From: an uncultured Clostridia bacterium
Lineage (GTDB): Bacteria > Bacillota > Clostridia > TANB77 > CAG-508
Length of the DNA: 10,987 nt
Direction: 5' to 3'
NCBI GenBank assembly: GCA_944386335.1
Contig: CALXAQ010000009.1
Coordinates: 1 to 10,987 of the forward strand
A model generated the notes under the pieces. It was not told where the DNA came from, did not search any database, and worked only from the letters and a program-made list of their open reading frames with translations. How positions within the stretch are numbered: position 1 is the first letter of the stretch; each line of letters begins with the position of its first letter. The position numbers and the translations under genes are program-made. Below are positions 5,962-10,987 of the stretch, one piece after another.

Positions 5962-6600
5962 GTGTTTAAGGAGAAATGGAAAGCTTTGCAAGAAAAGTAT
6001 TTTAAGAAGGAAGCAGATGGGGATAAGGATCATAAAAGAAAAATAGAAAACTTGGTAGTTTTCGTTATCCTTATTATTGTTACCCTTATTGTTATCAATC
6101 AAATATGGAATGAGCAAGAGGAAGGAAAACAAAGTATGCAAAATGAAGAAGTGGATGATAAAGTATTGGCTAGCCAAGAAATAACAGAAAATATGATTTC
6201 TGGCTCTAACAGTACAGACTTAGAAAGTAGTTTAGAAACTATTTTAGGAAATATAGAAGGAGTAGGAAAAGTAAAGGTACTTATTACTTATTCAGAAAGT
6301 AGTCAAACAGTACCCATGTTTAATGAAGATACAAGTATCAGCGCTACAGAAGAAACAGACACAAATGGAGGAAGTAGAAAGATTTCGCAGGAAAATACCA
6401 AAAAAGAAGTAATTTATCAAGAAGTGGATGGAGAAAAAATACCCATTACGCAGAGTGTGATTATGCCTACGATAGAGGGAGCCATTATTACAGCGGCAGG
6501 AGCAGGAAATGCCACAGTAAAAAGCAATATTATTCAAGCAGTAGAGGCAGCAACAGGGCTTGCTACACATAAAATACAAGTTTTCCCTATGGCTACATAA
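5962..6600 (+). CDS. spoIIIAG: SpoIIIAG, ring-forming stage III sporulation protein
   Basis: 212 residues from GTG 5962, against about 229 in Bacillus subtilis. A short basic cytoplasmic segment is followed by one membrane helix at about 31-47 (LVVFVILIIVTLIVINQ). An acidic linker then leads to a ring-building-motif domain at about 87-205 with LETILGNIEGVGKVKVLITY and, after a variable insertion, VIYQEVDGEKIPITQSV and GAIITAAGAGNATVKSNIIQAVEAATGL. The fold is the YscJ/FliF-like module that builds the large SpoIIIAG ring in the space between mother cell and forespore. The insertion rich in S, T, N, E and D (about 114-145) matches the position of the extra beta-rich element described in this family. 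It is 14 bases after spoIIIAF and 42 before spoIIIAH. Confidence 0.94.
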   Translation: MFKEKWKALQEKYFKKEADGDKDHKRKIENLVVFVILIIVTLIVINQIWNEQEEGKQSMQNEEVDDKVLASQEITENMISGSNSTDLESSLETILGNIEGVGKVKVLITYSESSQTVPMFNEDTSISATEETDTNGGSRKISQENTKKEVIYQEVDGEKIPITQSVIMPTIEGAIITAAGAGNATVKSNIIQAVEAATGLATHKIQVFPMAT

Positions 6601-6642
6601 GGAAGATATAGATAAAACGTAAATAGAGGGAGGAAATCTTTT

Positions 6643-7308
6643 ATGAAGTTATTGAAAAAAAATCAGATTATTGTTTGCGTAATAGCATTAATGCTAGTTT
6701 CAGCAGGATATTTAAATTATAGTGCTACCCATGGGGAAAATACAATTGCAACGAGTGGAGATGCCAACCAAATTACACAGTCCGCAGGGATAGGAGATGC
6801 AAAGCTTGTAAGTAGTAATGGAATAGTAGAAAATACGCAAACAAATACAAGTATGACAGCGGGAAATGAGATAGGAGAAAATAGTAATCAAAATATGACA
6901 AATGCAAATACAGTTCAAACAAATGAAATAGCAAAAGAGACAGCAGGAGAAGTAACGAATGAGGATGAATATTTTACTTCTTCTCGTTTAGGAAGAGATA
7001 CGATGTATTCTCAAATGATTGAAAGCTATCAAAAAATTTTAGAAAGTGATACCATAGCAGCAGACCAAAAAGCAATTGCACAAACGGAAATTCAAAATAT
7101 CAATCAAACGAAAAATGCCATTATGATTGCAGAAAATTTAATTAAAAATAAAGAAGTAGAAGATGTTATTATTTTTGTAAACGACCAGAGCATTAGCGTT
7201 ATCGTAAAAGCAGAAGAATTAACAGCAGAGCAAATTGCTCAAATACAAAATATTGTAGCAAGAGAGTTAAAGGCAGAAATAGATAATATTCATATTAGTA
7301 CGAAATAG
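6643..7308 (+). CDS. spoIIIAH: SpoIIIAH, ring-building partner of SpoIIQ
   Basis: 221 residues, against 218 in Bacillus subtilis. One N-terminal membrane helix (about 8-25, QIIVCVIALMLVSAGYLNY) is followed by a low-complexity N/T/E/G-rich linker (about 30-105). The C-terminal ring-building domain (about 112-221) includes RDTMYSQMIESYQKIL, AENLIKNKEVEDVIIFVNDQ and VIVKAEELTAEQIAQIQNIV. SpoIIIAH sits in the mother-cell membrane and binds forespore SpoIIQ to form the intercellular channel. spoIIQ is not in this window. Ribosome site GGGAGG at 6628-6633, nine bases before the ATG. It is the last gene of the operon and is followed by a hairpin. Confidence 0.95.
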   Translation: MKLLKKNQIIVCVIALMLVSAGYLNYSATHGENTIATSGDANQITQSAGIGDAKLVSSNGIVENTQTNTSMTAGNEIGENSNQNMTNANTVQTNEIAKETAGEVTNEDEYFTSSRLGRDTMYSQMIESYQKILESDTIAADQKAIAQTEIQNINQTKNAIMIAENLIKNKEVEDVIIFVNDQSISVIVKAEELTAEQIAQIQNIVARELKAEIDNIHISTK

Positions 7309-7320
7309 AAAGGCATATCA

Positions 7321-7350
7321 AGGGAGTACTTACTTAGTACTCCCTCATTT
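7321..7350 (+). terminator. Likely terminator of the spoIIIA operon
   Basis: AGGGAGTACT (7321-7330) pairs perfectly with AGTACTCCCT (7336-7345) around a five-base loop, 12 bases after the spoIIIAH stop. The T-tract is poor (CATTTGCG), so termination may be incomplete. It is nevertheless the strongest hairpin between spoIIIAH and the surface-protein gene. Confidence 0.6.
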
Positions 7351-7387
7351 GCGTGCGATAAAACAAAAAAATCATTTTAATTGGAAA

Positions 7388-7420
7388 ATTTTAAAATCAA
7401 ATTTTTGAAAAATTATAAAT
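7388..7420 (+). promoter_or_regulatory. AT-rich region likely holding the surface-protein promoter
   Basis: Between the operon hairpin and ATG 7468 the DNA is extremely AT-rich. TTTAAA (about 7388-7393) and TATAAA (about 7412-7417) stand 18 bases apart, which suits a vegetative promoter. Many similar pairs could be drawn in such sequence, so this is only a suggestion. Confidence 0.2.
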
Positions 7421-7451
7421 AAAATAAAAACAAGCGGAAACAATAAATGAC

Positions 7452-7457
7452 AGGAGG
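7452..7457 (+). promoter_or_regulatory. Ribosome binding site that fixes the surface-protein start at ATG 7468
   Basis: AGGAGG lies 10 bases before ATG 7468, which opens a standard signal peptide (MKKTIYF). The in-frame ATG at 7447 precedes this site and would add MTGGKKI ahead of the signal peptide, so it is rejected as the start. Confidence 0.75.
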
Positions 7458-7467
7458 TAAAAAAATC

Positions 7468-8586
7468 ATGAAAAAAACAATTTATTTCATTTTATTTTTT
7501 ATGGCAATACTTACGCTAGCCGTAGTAGTGCCAAATATCAGTAGCGCTGCTACATTTGTTACAGATGAATCTACACTAAGAAGTACGATAGAGTCAGCAG
7601 ATTATGGAGCAACAATTACTTTGCAAAATGATATCACTGTAACACAACCTATTGTCATAGCAAAAGAGTTAACTATTGATGGTAATGGTCATACCATAAC
7701 AGGTTCTAGCGATTGGACAAGTACATCTGGTAACCAAACTATGTTTACAGCACAATTTTCAGATGCAAAATTAACATTAAAAAATATCAAATTAGTCAAT
7801 GGACCTAAATATGGTGTACAATCTTATGATGGAGCAACTGTCATTTTAGACGATGTTTCCATAACTGGATTTAGATATGGTGGAGTTCTTGCCAATGGTG
7901 GAAATGTAGAAGTGAAGAATTTGCATTTAGGATATAATGGAACAGGTGCCAACAATGGTATAGAAATTGATAAAGGAGCAGCTGCAACCAATAATCCTAC
8001 TTTAACAATGAATGGTGTACTAACATCAGAATCTACGGAAAATGTAGTACGTGCAGCAGAAAATGGACATCTTACAGAATTTACAGTAACCAATACAGAA
8101 AATACAACCAATAAAGTACTAATTGCAGGGGATAAAGTAGTTTTAACAGATGAAAATAACAATGTAATATCAGAAACAGAAGTACCAGACAATGCAACAG
8201 CCAACGCAGACGAACAAAATGTAGTAATTACATTAATAGCTAATGGAGAAACAAATAAAATAGTAGTAAAAGAAGGAGAAACTATCACAGAAGAATTTCT
8301 AAAATCACACATAAAATTGACAGAAGATTATACTGTAGAAGGTTTTTATACAGATGAAAATTACACTATCAGTTTTGATTTTAGCAAAACAATAGATGCA
8401 GATACAACAATTTACGCTAAAACAGCTAAGGTAGAAGACGAGGAGCCAACACCTGTTGTTCCAGAACCAGAAAAAGACGAAACACCAAAAACAGGTGTAG
8501 AAAACTATTTAGGAATAGCAGTTTCTGTAGCAATACTTTCCACAGTAGCTATTATCTTTACTAAAAAGAAAGAAGTAAAAGAATAA
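7468..8586 (+). CDS. Cell-wall-anchored surface protein: beta-helix, InlB-B-repeat-like domain, TPKTG sorting signal
   Basis: 372 residues. A signal peptide spans 1 to about 27 (cleavage near ISSA). Residues of about 30-210 show short repeated strands with ITLQNDITVTQPIVI, LTIDGNGHTITG, LTLKNIKL and VILDDVSITGF, the pattern of right-handed parallel beta-helix (pectin-lyase-like) proteins. The catalytic residues of polysaccharide lyases are not evident, so binding or adhesion is as likely as enzymatic activity. Residues of about 240-310 (VVITLIANGETNKIVVKEGETI...VEGFYTDENYTISFDFSKTIDADTTIYAKT) match the InlB B-repeat/Listeria-Bacteroides repeat style. A P/E-rich wall-spanning stretch leads to TPKTG (339-343), a hydrophobic helix (about 348-365) and a basic tail, KKKEVKE. 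This is a complete sortase signal, but of the xPxTG kind and not LPxTG. The downstream class B sortase is the likely anchoring enzyme. The substrate or ligand is unknown. Confidence 0.88.
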   Translation: MKKTIYFILFFMAILTLAVVVPNISSAATFVTDESTLRSTIESADYGATITLQNDITVTQPIVIAKELTIDGNGHTITGSSDWTSTSGNQTMFTAQFSDAKLTLKNIKLVNGPKYGVQSYDGATVILDDVSITGFRYGGVLANGGNVEVKNLHLGYNGTGANNGIEIDKGAAATNNPTLTMNGVLTSESTENVVRAAENGHLTEFTVTNTENTTNKVLIAGDKVVLTDENNNVISETEVPDNATANADEQNVVITLIANGETNKIVVKEGETITEEFLKSHIKLTEDYTVEGFYTDENYTISFDFSKTIDADTTIYAKTAKVEDEEPTPVVPEPEKDETPKTGVENYLGIAVSVAILSTVAIIFTKKKEVKE

Positions 8587-8595
8587 AATCAAGGT

Positions 8596-8643
8596 AATAG
8601 AGGAAATACATCTTTGTGAATGTTATCCTCTATTTTCTTGTTT
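8596..8643 (+). terminator. Hairpin between surface protein and sortase, probable partial terminator
   Basis: AATAGAGGA (8596-8604) pairs perfectly with TCCTCTATT (8626-8634), and a short inner ACAT/ATGT pairing may stack below the loop. The T-rich run TTTTCTTGTTT follows. The sortase ribosome site starts just three bases after it. It can end most messages after the abundant substrate and let a fraction read into the sortase, or the sortase may have its own promoter. Confidence 0.6.
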
Positions 8644-8645
8644 AT

Positions 8646-8650
8646 GGAGA
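8646..8650 (+). promoter_or_regulatory. Ribosome binding site that fixes the sortase start at ATG 8657
   Basis: GGAGA lies six bases before ATG 8657. The in-frame ATG at 8651 directly abuts the site with no spacing, so 8657 is preferred. Confidence 0.7.
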
Positions 8651-8656
8651 ATGATA

Positions 8657-9475
8657 ATGAAAAAGAATATGAGAAAGAAATGGGTATATAAAGGGATATA
8701 TTTTTTGGCAACTATATTTCTTGGTTTATCTGCCATCTATATTATAAAATTTTTCTTAGTAAAACAAGAATCCATAGAAGAGCGTAATTTGCTAAATGCA
8801 GCAGAAATTAGTGAGCAAGTAGAAAAAGTGACGATAGAAGAGAATTCAGTAAATGAAGTAGAAGCAGAAGAAGTAGTGCAAGAAACGCAAAGGATGCTAC
8901 AAGTGAAAAGTTCGCAACAAGAAAGCCCAGATATTGTCGGATGGATAGAAATAGAAAATACAAAAATCAATTATCCTGTTCTGCAAGGGACAGATAACGA
9001 CTATTATTTAAACCATAATTATAAAAAGCAGAAAACACAAAAAGGTTCTATTTTTTTAAATAAAGATTATAACTGGGATATACCAAGTAGTAATTTACAA
9101 ATATATGGGCATAACATGAAAAATGGAGAAATGTTTCAAGATCTATTAAAATATAAAAGTGAAAGTTATTATAAAGAGCATCCTACCATTCGTTTTACAA
9201 CAGCAAAAGAAGATGCCATCTATGAAATTATTTCTGTATTTCCATCAAGAGTATATTATCAAACAGAAAAAAATGTATTTCGTTATTATTATTTTATCCA
9301 TGCAGAAACTAAGGAAGAGTACGATAGTTTTGTAGAAAATGCAAAAAAGGCATCTTTATATGAAATAGAAGAAACGGCGGAATACGGCGACCAATTAATG
9401 ACATTATCTACTTGTGCTTATCATACAGAAGATGGAAGGTTTGTAGTAATAGCAAGAAAAGCAGATGAAACTTGA
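8657..9475 (+). CDS. srtB: Class B sortase
   Basis: 272 residues from ATG 8657. It has a basic N terminus, one membrane anchor (about 12-35) and an acidic, probably extended stalk (about 38-90, rich in E and V). The catalytic domain runs from about 91 (PDIVGWIEIENTKINYPVLQ) to the end. Catalytic residues are visible: His152 in IYGHNMKNGEMF, Cys253 in TLSTCAYH and Arg261 in GRFVVIAR. The Cys-Arg spacing and the DNDYYLNHNY block are those of class B enzymes. Sortases cleave a pentapeptide sorting signal and attach the protein to peptidoglycan. Class B members are typically encoded next to their few substrates and use NPQTN- or, in Clostridioides difficile, (S/P)PxTG-like signals, which fits TPKTG in the neighbouring surface protein. 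The stop codon is part of the following hairpin. Confidence 0.93.
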   Translation: MKKNMRKKWVYKGIYFLATIFLGLSAIYIIKFFLVKQESIEERNLLNAAEISEQVEKVTIEENSVNEVEAEEVVQETQRMLQVKSSQQESPDIVGWIEIENTKINYPVLQGTDNDYYLNHNYKKQKTQKGSIFLNKDYNWDIPSSNLQIYGHNMKNGEMFQDLLKYKSESYYKEHPTIRFTTAKEDAIYEIISVFPSRVYYQTEKNVFRYYYFIHAETKEEYDSFVENAKKASLYEIEETAEYGDQLMTLSTCAYHTEDGRFVVIARKADET

Positions 9476-9496
9476 GGTCGCAAACTGCGACCTCAA
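9472..9496. terminator. Hairpin between convergent srtB and asnB, probably bidirectional
   Basis: TTGAGGTCGC (9472-9481) pairs perfectly with GCGACCTCAA (9487-9496) around AAACT. It contains the sortase stop codon (TGA 9473-9475) in its 5' arm and lies six bases from the asnB stop. T-runs on either side are short, but the stem is G+C-rich and the position between two converging genes fits a shared terminator. Confidence 0.6.
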
Positions 9497-9502
9497 AACA
9501 TA

Positions 9503-10987
9503 TTATAACTCAATCCTAGGCTGATACCTCTCTAACCACATATTTACTTGGCAAAGATATGCCATAAGTTGAGGCCCTGTCATCAATTGGCCAAACCATG
9601 GTCTTGTAAATGCCTTGCCATCTGTTTCTAAAATATTTAAAATATATTCTCTATTTAATAAATCATTAATAGGAGCGTTTTTATCTTCCATAACCTTAGT
9701 AAGCATTTGCTTTACTCTAGCTAAATACGTAGGGTTCCATGTTTTAGGGTAAGGGCTTTTCTTTCTGTCTACAATCTCCGAAGGCAAAATATCTTTCATA
9801 ATATAGCGAAGCAGTCCTTTTTCTCTACCATTTAATGCCTTTATTTCCCAAGGAATATTCCAAACATATTGTGCCAAACGATAATCACAGAAAGGAACTC
9901 TTAGTTCGAAACCGTTATACATAGCCATTTTATCACTACGGTCTAATAAGGTTTGCATAAACCAATTTAGAGTTAAATGCGAAATTCTTCTTTTTTCTGC
10001 CGTTTCGTCAGAATCTGTATCTAATATGGTAACTTCAGATAAGCTTTCACGATAACGAAAATCGATATAATCTTTTAAGTTTACTTCTTTTGCAATAGCA
10101 GGATTTAATAATTGTTGTCGTTCTGTTAGAGCAATAGACCATGGGAAGGTTCCACTCTTTAGGGCATCTTCACGGAAAAACCATGGATAACCGCCAAATA
10201 TTTCGTCTGCACATTCTCCTGTAAGAGAAACGGTTGCTTCTGGTTTTACATTTTTACAGAAAAGAAGAAGGGAAGAATCCACATCTGCCATACCAGGATA
10301 ATCACGTACAATCATGGCGTCTTCTAAAGCGTCTGCTAGTTCTGGTGTATCTAGTACAATGGCTTTATGGTTGGTATGCAATTTTTGTGTCATAAGAGAT
10401 ATATAGTAGTTGTCTGAGTTTGGTTGGAAATCTGTTTTTTGAAAATTTTTATTATTATCTACGTAATCTACAGAATACGTATTTAATGGTGGTAGACCAT
10501 TCTGTTTGCAATAGTTTGCAGCATATAAAGTAATAATACTAGAATCTAATCCACCAGAAAGGAAAGTACAAAGAGGAACGTCCGATACTAATTGTCTTGT
10601 AATAGAGTCCTCTAGCAAATAACGAACTTTCTCGCAAGTGGTTCCAAAACTATCTGTATGAGGTTTGCTTTCTAATTTCCAATAGTGGTGAATTTGCAAA
10701 CCATTTGCATTCCAAATGCCAAAATGAGCAGGGCGAATTTCAAAAATATTTTTAAAGACACCATTGCCAGAAGTATGACAAGGACCTAAACCAAATAATT
10801 CTCCAATTCCTTCTTTATCTATTTTTGCTTTTATATGAGGGAAAGCAAATAGAGCTTTTACTTCTGAGGCAAACACAAAAGTATCATCTTTTAAAGTATA
10901 ATAGAATGGTTTTACACCAAAATGGTCTCTAGCAAAGAATAATTCTTGTTTTTTTGAATCCCAAATAGCAAAAGCAAAAATACCATT
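9503..10987 (-). CDS. asnB: Asparagine synthetase (glutamine-hydrolysing), 5' end outside window
   Basis: The frame is open on the minus strand from the right window edge to TAA (9503-9505), giving 494 residues. The visible GTG at 10876 is an internal valine, not the start, because homology continues upstream. The first part is the end of a class II glutaminase domain (NGIFAFAIWD, FARDHFGVKPFYY, FASEVKAL). Its catalytic N-terminal Cys lies outside the window, probably about 120 residues further. The synthetase domain follows: the ATP pyrophosphatase P-loop LSGGLDSS, LTGECADEIFGGYPWF, LDRSDKMAMYNGFELRVPF and GREKGLLRYIM. It makes asparagine from aspartate, glutamine and ATP in the cytoplasm. 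Close relatives include AsnB and the sporulation-linked AsnO of Bacillus; the sequence here does not decide between them. It is convergent with the sortase gene and not part of that unit. Confidence 0.95.
   Translation of the reverse strand, partial: NGIFAFAIWDSKKQELFFARDHFGVKPFYYTLKDDTFVFASEVKALFAFPHIKAKIDKEGIGELFGLGPCHTSGNGVFKNIFEIRPAHFGIWNANGLQIHHYWKLESKPHTDSFGTTCEKVRYLLEDSITRQLVSDVPLCTFLSGGLDSSIITLYAANYCKQNGLPPLNTYSVDYVDNNKNFQKTDFQPNSDNYYISLMTQKLHTNHKAIVLDTPELADALEDAMIVRDYPGMADVDSSLLLFCKNVKPEATVSLTGECADEIFGGYPWFFREDALKSGTFPWSIALTERQQLLNPAIAKEVNLKDYIDFRYRESLSEVTILDTDSDETAEKRRISHLTLNWFMQTLLDRSDKMAMYNGFELRVPFCDYRLAQYVWNIPWEIKALNGREKGLLRYIMKDILPSEIVDRKKSPYPKTWNPTYLARVKQMLTKVMEDKNAPINDLLNREYILNILETDGKAFTRPWFGQLMTGPQLMAYLCQVNMWLERYQPRIEL

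Noticed and set aside
7824..8312. Minus-strand open frame (162 codons) opposite the surface-protein gene
   Set aside because: It is antisense to a protein with signal peptide, domains and sorting signal; low-complexity S/T/V-rich shadow with no independent evidence.
10874..10876. GTG at 10876 as the start of the asparagine synthetase
   Set aside because: The frame stays open to the window edge with clear glutaminase-domain homology (NGIFAFAIWD, RDHFGVKPFYY), so the true start is outside.
1..10987. CRISPR array, tRNA, rRNA or riboswitch
   Set aside because: I saw no regularly spaced repeats, no tRNA cloverleaf or T-loop pattern, and no recognisable aptamer core on either strand.

Overview
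The window is AT-rich (roughly one third G+C by eye) and carries a complete-looking spoIIIA locus. It therefore most likely comes from an endospore-forming, low-G+C Firmicute of the Clostridia type. Polypurine Shine-Dalgarno sites, AGA-dominated arginine codons, intrinsic terminators and a class B sortase fit that. The species cannot be named from the sequence.

Layout. Positions 1-134 hold the open tail of an unrecognised gene, closed by an intrinsic terminator (135-184). Positions 232-426 look like the N-terminal part of an ECF/sigma-70-type sigma factor. It is cut exactly where the left end of an IS3-family (IS150-group-like) element begins, and its stop codon is the TGA that starts the element. 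The element is only a stump: a short orfA-like helix-turn-helix fragment (478-717), an inverted repeat, and about 240 bases without recognisable genes. Next comes yebC (959-1684) as an apparent single-gene unit with its own terminator.

Positions 1799-7308 are the spoIIIA operon, spoIIIAA-AB-AC-AD-AE-AF-AG-AH, in canonical order. It encodes the mother-cell half of the SpoIIIA-SpoIIQ channel that keeps the forespore active after engulfment. Seven genes look intact. spoIIIAA carries one extra base exactly in its Walker A P-loop, so as read it is frameshifted.

After the operon terminator come a cell-wall surface protein (7468-8586) and a class B sortase (8657-9475). The surface protein has a signal peptide, a predicted right-handed beta-helix, an InlB-B-repeat-like domain and a C-terminal TPKTG sorting signal. 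Together they look like a self-contained substrate-enzyme pair, separated by a hairpin that may lower sortase transcription. A convergent glutamine-hydrolysing asparagine synthetase (asnB-like, minus strand) fills the rest and runs off the right edge.

The points most worth attention are the P-loop frameshift in spoIIIAA, the sigma-factor/IS junction, and the substrate-sortase pair with its (S/P/N)PxTG-like signal. I did not find an obviously new multi-gene system.
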